From: Dictyobacter formicarum
GTDB lineage: Bacteria > Chloroflexota > Ktedonobacteria > Ktedonobacterales > Ktedonobacteraceae
Length of the DNA stretch: 64,000 bases
Reading direction: 5' to 3'
NCBI RefSeq assembly: GCF_016587435.1
Contig: NZ_BNJJ01000012.1
Span: forward strand, 62,001 to 126,000
Shown here: piece by piece, positions 51,002-60,400 of the stretch
How the letters are laid out: every line of letters begins with the position of its first letter
How positions within the stretch are numbered: position 1 is the stretch's first letter
Position numbers and translations under genes: made by a program
Notes under the pieces: generated by a model
What the model saw: the letters and a program-made list of their open reading frames with translations, nothing else
Told to the model about the DNA's origin: nothing
Databases searched by the model: none

Positions 51002-53986
51002 ATGAGTACGACGAATGCCACGACTAACTTCTACTTGCTGCTCCAGCTCGATCCGGATGCTCCCTGGAACGAGGCTGACTTTGAGCTTAGGGTGCAAACC
51101 AAACGCAAGGAATGGAGCCGCAAAAGCAGTGGAGTAGGACGTACAGCGCTGGAAGCAAAAAAAAGCATGGAGCAGCTGAAAGGCGCGGATGCTTTTAAGA
51201 GCAATCCTGTTGAGCGCGAGAGGCAGGCGCAAGAGGCACGGCTTGAGCGCGTCTCCGCTAAAAAGGCTGAACAGGCACAGCTACGTGAAAGCCTGGAATT
51301 CACGTTTGCGCGTGGCTATATCGTTCAATCAGAGCTAGATACGCTGATCAAAGAAGCCAAAACACTGACCGAAAAAGAGATCCGCGACCTGTTGACCGTA
51401 CCAGTAGTGCCTAAAGCACCAGCTCCAACGGCCAACGTGGGAACGAAGGTTCAACCGTTAGAGGAATCGCAGCTCAAAAAAATCAACGAGCAGCTACAGA
51501 TGCTGGGCATGGAGACCCTCTACCAGGTTCTGGGACTCGACCAGACCGTTTCAGAGGACAAGTTGCTCCAGGCCGCCACAGCTTTGTACAACGATATGGT
51601 CAGGCGTGGTACTTCTATGGATGTCGGTGCCAAAAAGGACCTGGCGGGGCAGGCGAAATCTATCTTTAGCTCGCCCGATAAGCGGTGTAGCTACGACGAG
51701 AGTATTCGCTTGCGCTCGCTGGAAGCGATTTTGAAGCAACTCTCGGATTCCATGATTCGCAGCGGCGAGAAGACTATGACGCTGGGTCAGACCGAGGTTT
51801 TCCTGAAGAAGACGCGCGAAGCGGGCTGGGCAGACGAGGTTGCGCTTGAACGCCTGCGCGAAATGGCCCAGCGGCGTAACTGGTTCGTCCAGGTACCACC
51901 CTTAGATATCCAGGCGAAAAAGCTGGTGCGCTGCGGACACTGCAATAGTATGAACGAGCCTGGCAGCAAGTTCTGCGCGCACTGTCATACAGAGCTGCTC
52001 ACGAGTTGTCCCAATTGTGGCGCAGATGTGCGCCCAGACGCCATCGGCTGCAATAGCTGTGGTTTCGCGACCGGCAATCGCTTCTATGTCGATGAGCTGT
52101 TAGCAAAATTCCCCTTTGAACGAGATTATGTGGAGGCGGGGCGCCTGCTCGACGAAGTCGCTGCGCTCTGGTCGCCCGCAAAGCCAGATGCGCGGGTACA
52201 AAAGCTACAGGAATACCGGACCACATTACAACATCGCGCCAAAGAACAGCAAACGATCCAACAACAACTTGACCAGTTGCTTGAGCAGAAGCACTTGTTT
52301 AAAGCGCAGGAATTCCTGGCCGCTAAGCGCGAAAAAATCAGCAATCCACAGCATTATCAACAACGTATTAGCGACACCATCGCGCAAGCCCGTAACCTCC
52401 TCAACAAAGCCCAGGGAGTCCAGGACCGCGAGACAAAGTCTAACCTGTATCGTACTGCATTACAGCTCTGCTCCGATTATCGCGAGGCGCGAGAACTGCT
52501 CAAGGCCTTGCCGCCAGTGCCAGCAAGTCAGCTTCAGGCCAGCGTCAGCGGCACCCTGGTCAGTCTAAGCTGGCAGCATTCACCAACCCAGGGTGTAAAT
52601 TACAAAATAGTACGCCAGGCTCACTCGCAGCCAACCGGACTCACCGATGGCGAATTGCTCGCCACGGTCAACGCCAATAGTTATGACGACACGCGCAGCG
52701 AGATAGGTGTACCACTTTATTATGCGATCTTCACCGGGTACGAAGATGTGACGGCACCTCAGCCCACCTTGCTCAACAAGCCAATCTTTCTGCTGCAGGA
52801 CGTACAGAACGAAGCCAGCGAGGTACATAACAACCAGGTCATTCTCAAATGGACTCCTCCTCCCAATGTTCGCAATGTGGTCATTGTGCGTAAAGAGGGC
52901 CTGGCCCCACGGTCAATCGATGATGGCTTACGCCTGACAACGAGTGCATCAACAAGCCTGGTGGATCGTGATATCCTCAATGAGCATACCTACTACTATG
53001 GCATCTATAGCCAGTTCAACAATCAGGGTAAGACACTGATCTCAGCCGGTAAGGTGGTTAAAGCACGGCCCGAGGCACCTCCTGCTGTCATTAATGAACT
53101 GACGATCAGCAATGAAAAGCTCGCGCAGGGCTATCGCGTCCAACTCACATGGCCGCAACCAGATAAAGGCAAGGTCATCATCTTAAAGTCCGAGCAGAGC
53201 ACACAGCTTTCAGCCGGCGAGAGCATCTCAATCGATCAGCTCAAAAACTATGGGCAGGTCCTTCAGGGGCAGGCCCAACTCCTGATCGACACCTGGCTAC
53301 AGCAAGGCATCTGCTACTATACGCCTGTGGTAACCTTTGGAGGTATAGCCTATATTGGCACCGAAATACCCTGCGCCTGTATTGATGAGGTTACCAACCT
53401 GCGCAGCGAAAATCTGGGCAATACAATCCGCTTGCAGTGGACCTGGCCAGCAAGTTGTTGGGAGGTCGCGATCAGCTATAATCATGATGGCTGGCAGTAT
53501 CCACCCGTCAAAACCCACTACCTCACCAAAGCGGAATACGAGCACACTGGCTATTTTGATCTGCGCGAAGATCGGCCGCAGGAATGCTATATCAGGGTGG
53601 CAACCTTGATTCGTCAGGGGAAGCAACGTATTCAGGCGCCAGGCATACGTCTGCAGGCCCGATTGGCTCCCAAAATCACGCTGACGTACGAGATTCGCAA
53701 GGCCCGCTTCAGCAAAAAGCGTACACTATATATCCACACTCATACTCCTGGCCTGCTGCCCGCGCTAGTATTGATCTGTCGACGCGAGCGCCTGCCGCTA
53801 CAGAAAAGCGAGGGCGAACGCCTCTGGCATCAGGGGCCCACCCACATTGAGAAAGAACTCAATCTGCCCCTGCCAGAGCAGAAATATCAGCCGCGCACAT
53901 TCGGTAAATTATACCTGGAAGATAGCAACGCTTATAATTTCGTCACCATTCAACATCCCAACGACACTAAATTGAGGCTGGATTGA
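51002..53986 (+). CDS. J-like/zinc-ribbon/fibronectin-III multidomain protein
   Basis: 994 residues. Two degenerate J-like domains, at residues of about 9-60 (FYLLLQLDPDAPWNEADFEL) and 170-236 (LYQVLGLDQTVSEDKLLQAA), both lacking the HPD tripeptide. A double zinc ribbon lies at about 310-352 (CGHCNSMNEPGSKFCAHC, then CPNCGADVRPDAIGCNSCGF). A helical coiled-coil stretch follows (about 380-500), then three or four beta modules that look like fibronectin III (LVSLSWQHSPTQGVNYKIVR; VILKWTPPPNVRNVVIVRKE; IRLQWTWPASCWEVAISY). It is probably an adaptor between Hsp70 and something recognised by the beta modules; the next gene starts 3 bp after its stop. Confidence 0.65.
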   Translation: MSTTNATTNFYLLLQLDPDAPWNEADFELRVQTKRKEWSRKSSGVGRTALEAKKSMEQLKGADAFKSNPVERERQAQEARLERVSAKKAEQAQLRESLEFTFARGYIVQSELDTLIKEAKTLTEKEIRDLLTVPVVPKAPAPTANVGTKVQPLEESQLKKINEQLQMLGMETLYQVLGLDQTVSEDKLLQAATALYNDMVRRGTSMDVGAKKDLAGQAKSIFSSPDKRCSYDESIRLRSLEAILKQLSDSMIRSGEKTMTLGQTEVFLKKTREAGWADEVALERLREMAQRRNWFVQVPPLDIQAKKLVRCGHCNSMNEPGSKFCAHCHTELLTSCPNCGADVRPDAIGCNSCGFATGNRFYVDELLAKFPFERDYVEAGRLLDEVAALWSPAKPDARVQKLQEYRTTLQHRAKEQQTIQQQLDQLLEQKHLFKAQEFLAAKREKISNPQHYQQRISDTIAQARNLLNKAQGVQDRETKSNLYRTALQLCSDYREARELLKALPPVPASQLQASVSGTLVSLSWQHSPTQGVNYKIVRQAHSQPTGLTDGELLATVNANSYDDTRSEIGVPLYYAIFTGYEDVTAPQPTLLNKPIFLLQDVQNEASEVHNNQVILKWTPPPNVRNVVIVRKEGLAPRSIDDGLRLTTSASTSLVDRDILNEHTYYYGIYSQFNNQGKTLISAGKVVKARPEAPPAVINELTISNEKLAQGYRVQLTWPQPDKGKVIILKSEQSTQLSAGESISIDQLKNYGQVLQGQAQLLIDTWLQQGICYYTPVVTFGGIAYIGTEIPCACIDEVTNLRSENLGNTIRLQWTWPASCWEVAISYNHDGWQYPPVKTHYLTKAEYEHTGYFDLREDRPQECYIRVATLIRQGKQRIQAPGIRLQARLAPKITLTYEIRKARFSKKRTLYIHTHTPGLLPALVLICRRERLPLQKSEGERLWHQGPTHIEKELNLPLPEQKYQPRTFGKLYLEDSNAYNFVTIQHPNDTKLRLD

Positions 53987-53989
53987 GAT

Positions 53990-54895
53990 ATGGCCATATT
54001 ACAGCATTATTATACCTCTTTCAGAGATTACAGCACCGGGCGCAGCGGCTTTCAAGCCAAGGCCATGTCACCTGGCATCACTCCCGAGGACCAGGCGCAG
54101 CTGTTACGGCTGCTGGTCTATCGCCTGCCGGCCAGCGTGGAGGCAAGCGCGACAGCTGAACATCCCGTAGCCCTGCGCTATTACTATCAAAATGAAGCCA
54201 GCAGCTTTCTCATACACAGTCAATCCACAGGCAAGGACGACAATGGACGCCCCGGTAACTTTTTTGCCCACTCACTGATCATGCCAACCGAACTCTTTAG
54301 CAACATACCGCCTATCTTCTTCTGGCAAAGTTCTTTCTGGCAAGCGCAGGACAACACAGACAGCGGTGAGTTGCCTGTACTATCTGATCTGGAGCTAGAA
54401 CCAGCACTGGACATAGAGCAGGTCTGGTCCCTCCTGCAGAGCGAGCAGAACAGACAGTATCTGGCAGCACTGATCGGCGCAGTCACCCAACTAGAGAGCA
54501 GCCAGCGCAACATTATCCTGGTCGCCGACAGCCAGCAGATCGCTCTCTGGATCGCCGCCGTCAGCTGTATGCTGCCACCGACGTGGCGCCCCTTGCTCAC
54601 CTTCTCCACCTATCAGCACGATCCATTTCAGAGCCAGTTCATGATCACCGGCGCCCCACCGGCAACACTTTTTCAACCCGGCGCCAATGACTATCGGAAC
54701 TACTTCATACTCAATCCCATCAGAGGCGAAGTCAGCCAGAGCGCACCCTCTGCCTATGCCAGCTTCATCTCCACCATTACCAACGAAGAACAATATGAGG
54801 AGCACCTGCTGCCACTGTTCGAAAACCACGCGGACAGCCTGCAAAACACAGCACGCATCAACCAACACCTGGACTGCCTCGTCGAACAAAGGTAG
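53990..54895 (+). CDS. GAP1-like (GTPase-associated) protein, short form
   Basis: 301 residues. The beginning HYYTSFRDYSTGRSGFQAKA and SPGITPEDQAQLLRLLVYRL, then GKDDNGRPGNFFAHSLIMP and LPPTWRPLLTFSTYQHDP, match the layout of the GAP1-N domains I recall from GTPase-associated systems. The 1134-residue protein at 57468 has the equivalent GKDDYGRAGVFFVHVL and LPPYLTDVATFSTYE, so the two are paralogous in this domain. It is translated 3 bp after the 994-residue protein, so the two are probably coupled. A role as regulator or partner of the GTPase at 60952 is an inference. Confidence 0.6.
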   Translation: MAILQHYYTSFRDYSTGRSGFQAKAMSPGITPEDQAQLLRLLVYRLPASVEASATAEHPVALRYYYQNEASSFLIHSQSTGKDDNGRPGNFFAHSLIMPTELFSNIPPIFFWQSSFWQAQDNTDSGELPVLSDLELEPALDIEQVWSLLQSEQNRQYLAALIGAVTQLESSQRNIILVADSQQIALWIAAVSCMLPPTWRPLLTFSTYQHDPFQSQFMITGAPPATLFQPGANDYRNYFILNPIRGEVSQSAPSAYASFISTITNEEQYEEHLLPLFENHADSLQNTARINQHLDCLVEQR

Positions 54896-54921
54896 TGTCG
54901 AAAAAAATGTAGCGATTGAGC

Positions 54922-55077
54922 GTGTTTGAAAAGCATACTGTTTGTGCCTACGGCCCCTGACGCTTCGCGCCTGCGGTGCTCAAAAAGATTATCTGTTGTG
55001 AAGTGCAGAAAAATGCGTGTATGCGCATTTTTCTGCACTTCACAACAGATAAAAGGAATGGGGGCGTCAGCGTCCCC
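54922..55077. repeat. Dispersed hairpin repeat, copy D, with a 64-nt palindrome
   Basis: Left arm CGTGTTTGAAAAGCATACTG... GCGGTGCTCAAAAAG; right arm GGGGCGTCAGCGTCCCC. Between them a 29-bp perfect inverted repeat with a 6-nt loop (54989-55017 with 55024-55052). The stem sequence is unrelated to copies B and C. It lies between convergent genes and may act as their terminator. Confidence 0.8.
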
Positions 55078-55125
55078 AGGCTGGCGAGCTATTCCATCCT
55101 CAATGGTCATGGTAATCAAACAAGC

Positions 55126-55914
55126 TCATTGCGTAATTTTGAAGAGATAGACATCGATCAAAATCACATCTGTATTTTCCTGGAGCGCAAAAAGCGGCTT
55201 ATAGTGTGAGGCATCGGCGAAGGGTGCAAAACCTTCAGATGACAATTGATCCAGGATAGTATAAACCTTCTCGGCTACCGCGATACCGTGTCCGGTATCG
55301 TTGGGGTCGCCGCCTTCGATGATTACAAGGCCAACGCGGCGATTGTGTAGCTCGGGTCGAGCCTTAATGTCACGCTTCAGACGATTGATAGCATCACGAT
55401 TATTATTCAGGATGCCATCGGTATCCTCGCCTGTAAAACGCAATGGCACATAATTAGATTCCAGGCGATCGGGTTTAGCTTTACACTGCCAGGCAACGGT
55501 CTGGGAGGCCGCGCTGGCGGTGCCGTCGAAGGTAAACGAACCATTCTGACACGGCACCTTCGATAACTTGATCTGCACCTCTTGTCCAGGTGTAAGCGTA
55601 CCTCCATCAGGCGAAAAACCAATGCTATCACTGATATCGCTATGCACAGACCAGGTTACGTTAACTTTTGAGTCATCGCTCTCTTTGAGCGTGACGACGG
55701 CCTCACAGCGTGGCTTATCAACATTGCCGATCGCGCAGTCAGGATTGCGCGGCACCACCGTCTTGGGGCTGACAATCAACCTGGGTGGAGCGGGCGGCGT
55801 TGGCGGCGGCACACCTGGAATAGCGGCCATGAAAATGACCATCAGGCCAAGCAGTAAATCGGCAAACAGCCAGCCTGCCAGCAGAACCGTATTATTTTGT
55901 ACAGAGCGCAGCAT
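55126..55914 (-). CDS. Membrane-anchored protein with exported domain (MotB/OmpA-like layout)
   Basis: 262 residues. A short cytoplasmic start and one helix (residues of about 8-31, TVLLAGWLFADLLLGLMVIF) are followed by a Pro-rich linker (GVPPPTPPAPPRL) and a beta-rich, cysteine-containing domain. A C-terminal alpha/beta domain (RRVGLVIIEGGDPNDTGHGI, AVAEKVYTILDQL) resembles the OmpA/MotB peptidoglycan-binding fold in order of elements only; the usual LSxxRAxxV signature is missing. 36 bp downstream of the coiled-coil membrane protein gene, so it is probably an assembled pair. Confidence 0.55.
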   Translation of the reverse strand: MLRSVQNNTVLLAGWLFADLLLGLMVIFMAAIPGVPPPTPPAPPRLIVSPKTVVPRNPDCAIGNVDKPRCEAVVTLKESDDSKVNVTWSVHSDISDSIGFSPDGGTLTPGQEVQIKLSKVPCQNGSFTFDGTASAASQTVAWQCKAKPDRLESNYVPLRFTGEDTDGILNNNRDAINRLKRDIKARPELHNRRVGLVIIEGGDPNDTGHGIAVAEKVYTILDQLSSEGFAPFADASHYKPLFALQENTDVILIDVYLFKITQ

Positions 55915-55950
55915 TTCTCTTCCTCTCTTGCTAAACCTGCATCACAGCTA

Positions 55951-57204
55951 TCACACAGGCACTTTAGCTGCGATGCGCCGCGCAACCTCACCCATATTGA
56001 CTGTGACGCCGTTGATATTTGTCGCGCTCTCATCGATCTGCTTAATAATTCTATTCATCGCGTTAGTGTTGGTAATAATATCCTTCACCAGCTGGGCCTG
56101 ATCGTCATGCTCGATCTGCAGCAGTTTAACCAGTCCCTTCTGCTCTTCCGTAAACTGCGCAATCTGGGCCGCCAGCGTTTTAGCTTGAGTGACGGTTCCA
56201 TCCAGGGTAAACAATACGCCATTGAGCTTCTCGCCCCACAGCTTCTGCTGCGCCACCACCTCTTCCTGAGCCACCGCATGGCGGGTCAACTGATCCAATG
56301 TATTCTGCGAGTTCACCAGCAACGTCTTCTGCTGCGCGGCCGTCTGCTCGGTCGGAGCCACCAGGCGATTAATCGTGGTATCCAGTACCTTCTGAGAATC
56401 CATGAGATCGCGAATCGTGGTCGCCACATTATCCATACTGGTCACCAGAGAAGATTTAAAAGAATTGAAGAGAGCGAATTCCTGGCGCTGTCGCTCGGCT
56501 AGCTGGGCCAATTCCTCACGTTCAATTTTGATCTGCTCTTCCAGGCCCGAGATGACAGAGTTAAAGTTGTTAACCACCGTATTGAAGCGATCCACAAAAT
56601 TGGTTGGCTGCGTCCAGTGCCTGGTGGACAGGAAAAGGGTCGCGCCAGCCAGCGCATGTGCCAGATTGTCCCGCAGATCCTCGGCCTTACGATCACGCTT
56701 CATCTGTGACTTATGCGTCAGAATAGATGAAGAGAAAGTAAGTACAATGATTACAGAAATCAGGATGCAGTCGATAGTCGCCACGCCACCCAGGGTATCA
56801 ATTATGCCCCAGGGCGCCGTCCCGTTAAAGCCCCCCTGCCAGAGCTGCAAAAATGGGGTTGTGCTAAACTTTGGATACTGCGTCACCAGGTTATAGTAGG
56901 CGGGAATAGCGCGCGCGATACCCAGCCAGGTAAAGAAGAGCGGCAGGAAAATAAAAATATTGCGAGTCGTCTCGATCAGGGCGATACGGCCATCCACTTT
57001 TTGCTGTACACGATAGCGATTAACGATCGCATCGATATTAATCAAATTGTACAGATTATTGCCAGCCCAGGCATCAGCATACTGACCCCCACGCACCGCA
57101 TCGCCCAGCTCACGCAGGCGAATCGCCCCTTTAGGATCACTGCTATCGACCTCATTGGCCAGATCCGTCAGCTGATCAATGACAGCATCTTTATCGTTAA
57201 GCAT
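55951..57204 (-). CDS. Two-span membrane protein with long coiled-coil tail (MotA/ZorA-like layout)
   Basis: 417 residues. An N-terminal soluble segment is followed by two membrane helices (about 82-102 and 136-160) and then 250 residues of almost unbroken helix (QIKIEREELAQLAERQRQEF, LLVNSQNTLDQLTRHAVAQE, KLLQIEHDDQAQLVKDIITN). This is the layout of ZorA/MotA-type stator proteins with a cytoplasmic tail, but there are only two spans and no clear family motif, so homology is not claimed. Adjacent to the anchored protein at 55126. In the same leftward unit as the GTPase and the long GAP1-like protein. Confidence 0.55.
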   Translation of the reverse strand: MLNDKDAVIDQLTDLANEVDSSDPKGAIRLRELGDAVRGGQYADAWAGNNLYNLINIDAIVNRYRVQQKVDGRIALIETTRNIFIFLPLFFTWLGIARAIPAYYNLVTQYPKFSTTPFLQLWQGGFNGTAPWGIIDTLGGVATIDCILISVIIVLTFSSSILTHKSQMKRDRKAEDLRDNLAHALAGATLFLSTRHWTQPTNFVDRFNTVVNNFNSVISGLEEQIKIEREELAQLAERQRQEFALFNSFKSSLVTSMDNVATTIRDLMDSQKVLDTTINRLVAPTEQTAAQQKTLLVNSQNTLDQLTRHAVAQEEVVAQQKLWGEKLNGVLFTLDGTVTQAKTLAAQIAQFTEEQKGLVKLLQIEHDDQAQLVKDIITNTNAMNRIIKQIDESATNINGVTVNMGEVARRIAAKVPV

Positions 57205-57467
57205 AAATATTTATATCTCCCTCAAAAAAATAACATCATGCCAAAATACCTATTCAAAACATCAAATAATCCTATATCGTAGGTGCTAGCGAGCATGCTG
57301 GAGGCATCGCCAACCGGGTCACCTGCTTCGCAGATAGGCGACAATCGGAGGCAAGCTCCGACCCTATGGGTTTCGTTTTTATTTTCGTCTTTAATCGATT
57401 TTGGCACATATTTAATGATTACCTGCTTTATTTTTTCAATTCATCTTTGTAGAAGCTTCGACTTAAA
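57205..57467. other. 263-bp gap inside the leftward unit
   Basis: No gene. Contains a short hairpin TCGGAG/CTCCGA near 57346 and GC-rich DNA of a type seen in repeats, then AT-rich DNA. It may reduce read-through between the GAP1-like and coiled-coil genes. Confidence 0.4.
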
Positions 57468-60400
57468 TCAAATATTTAATCCTTTTTTCTCCCAATTTAT
57501 CAATTCATTGTTGTACCAGATATCCTTAGAGAAATTAGTACTGATCCATGTTCTAAGATCTTTTTTTTGTTTTAGTAACTCGCTTTCCCACATCCGAGCT
57601 CGCAATAAAACACCAATTACATCTTTCAAATCCTCATTTGAATATTTACCTTTGCGAACTAACTTGATATATTCCTTCTCCCGTTGCAATTTTTCAATAA
57701 TTTCATTGGCTCTCTCATCTATTTGTTGTTTTGAAAATGACTCCAATCTACATAGTGCTTCGTTAATGTAGCCGTCATGCACTAAAGCATATATAGCTTC
57801 TCTTATGGTATTTTGATCAAATCTGATTAGCTCATTCGCTGTTAAAACTTTATAGTCATCACCCGCATTAATTTTATCAAGTCTATCTCTAAAAATCATA
57901 TATAACAATCTTAATTCTTTAAATGCTTTTGCCTCTTCGAGAGTGACTTGATATTTTCCAAGCTGAGCAACAATATTGTTGTCTAACATCGGTAAATCTC
58001 CTGAGGATGGATGGTTTGTTTGAGGTGTAGCCACATTCGGCTGTGCTTGCTCTTTTTGCATTAAATTATGAGCAGTTGGCAGAGACCGCGATTTAGATGA
58101 TGGCTGTGCAACAAATTGTGATGTCAAAGGTTTAGCAACATTTGGTGTAGATTGATGCATGACAGGCAATCGCCGCTGTGACAATTGAAGGCCTTGAGCG
58201 GGTACAGGAGCATGAGAATGTGAGACTTGAGTAGTTGGATTAGGGGATATAGCAGGGAGCTTTGCAGTTTCGCTCTTTTTGGAAGAGCGCCATGGGATGG
58301 GAATGAAGCCAAGCAGGGAGTTTGGACGCAAATCTGCTGAATAGTGCTTCCATTCTTTTTCGATATCACCGGGCCATTTATTATTATGATCTATAAAATC
58401 AAAGGTCTTTTTATCAGCATTCTGCAAGAGTGAGCCTAATAACTCTGGTAATACTTCCTCTTTCTTTTTCCTAGGATAATCCCATGCGTCCAGGATAGTC
58501 TGATAGATATATGGCAACAACAAATCAGGCTTCATCTGCGGTTGATGTATTTCACCTACCAACAAGTCTAGCTCACGTATAAAAGCCATACGACCATTTT
58601 GAGGAGTAAAAAATGTATGATGGAAATATCTCTTGCAGCGTTCCAAATCTTCATTGCTTTTAATAGCGGTAATTAAATAGCGGAAAAGCCTGGTTCGATA
58701 ATAGCTGTCTTTCTGCAAAGATAGTTTTTGAATTGTAGAAACCAGGTGGTCTAATTCTTTTTCGCTGCGCACAAGCCAACTAGCACCTGTATTCGGGCTT
58801 ATGTGCACTGTCTGTTTTATCGAAGTCCAATCTTCCACAGCTTCCATCAAAGATGGAGAGTGTGTCATTCGCTCGGAAACCATTTTTAACAAAGATACGG
58901 TTCCAGGCTGCGTCAAAAGAGATGCATCTGACAATTTGTTAAAAAACCGTTCTACACACTTAATCACGATTGGCACATCTGGAGCCGCCAACAATAGAAA
59001 TTCCCAATGTTGCAAGAAAAGTGCATCTCCTTCAGACCATTTTAATCTTGTCTCTTTTAAAAGGCGCTCGATATCTGAGGCATCTAAGAGATGAGTGAAC
59101 AAAAGTTGTGAAACGGCTGATGCTCCATACTGATAGCCAAAATCTTTGATCATCATAATAAGATTAGAAATAGCCGGATTTGCCTCTTCAAAGCATACTA
59201 TATACTTGAGGGCCGCTTCATAATCTTCTTGCACAGATGTTACAATTGCCACAATATTCTCAGGTAATGGATTTGGGTCTAAAAGAATGAGCCAGGCAAT
59301 TGCTCTGGCTTTCCAGGCTGGCGTGATATTTTGCTGGCATAAGATACGAATCTTGTCCCAGGGCACGCGGAGCCAGGGATGGAGGATGTCATCAGGCAGA
59401 TCGCTGATATACGAACAATTTTCTAGCAGGCAAGCATAAAAAGTGGGATCCAACAATTCGTAGGGATACTGCTGCCGGTTCTCATCCAGGCGCGGCGTCA
59501 ATCCTTCTAATAGAGATCGCCATAGCCGCTGCTGATGCTTAGGGGGTGCGATAGTACTCAGCAATGACAGATACATGTTGGCGCGCCCGGGATTGCCACC
59601 AATGAGATCAACAATAGTTTTATCTTTAATGTAGGTGGCAAAGTCGTTCAGGGTGCGCGCGAGTCCGGGGGTATCGGCGGTGCGCTGATAGAGTTGTTGC
59701 CAGGCCTCCTGGCCACCCTCTGACCACCACTGAGGGTGAGCAAATATGAATTGGAGCACAGCATCGCGTACCGTTTCCGGCATTAGCAGGGCGGTAGCCC
59801 GCTCAGGCATGAGGACAATACGCATGTCTTCTTCGGTTAATTTATCGGAGGTAAACAGTTTGTAGGCCAGCAGAAAGGTCGCGCTATCTTTGATATGCCA
59901 GTCAACGCTCAAGTTGAACAGGGCCTCTAGCTCTTTGAGGTCTTTTTCGCTACCACCCAACAATTTAGCTACCACATAGCGAGCATAATTGTGGCGCAAC
60001 TGCTGTTGTTCAGTACTCGATTGGGATGTGCTAGCCGTAGTTGCTTCGTCAACATCTGCCTGGGGTGGGACAGTTGCCTCTAAAAACAGGGAGCCACCAT
60101 CCCGTCCATAGGCGCATTTGAGGGTCGGACCATCATGGGGCCGGGAGCGCTGCAGCGCATCCAGCGAGGCAAAACAGGTCGAGCTGATGCGCGCGGGCGA
60201 TTGCTCTATACGGGCCTCATAGGTACTGAACGTAGCCACATCCGTCAGATAAGGAGGAAGACAATGCAGCAGGCCCCAGATGAGCTCTGCATTATGTTCA
60301 GAGGCGGCGTGAATACCTTCCTCAGCGTAGGTTTCAATATAGATATTTTGCCAATCGCCCAACGACAAATAGGATTCAATCAGGAAGGTTAAATTCTGCG

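Noticed and set aside
55126..57204. Direct call of a Zorya-type ZorA/ZorB pair
   Set aside because: Only two membrane spans in the A-like protein, no family motifs, and the OmpA signature is missing in the B-like protein; similarity is of layout only.
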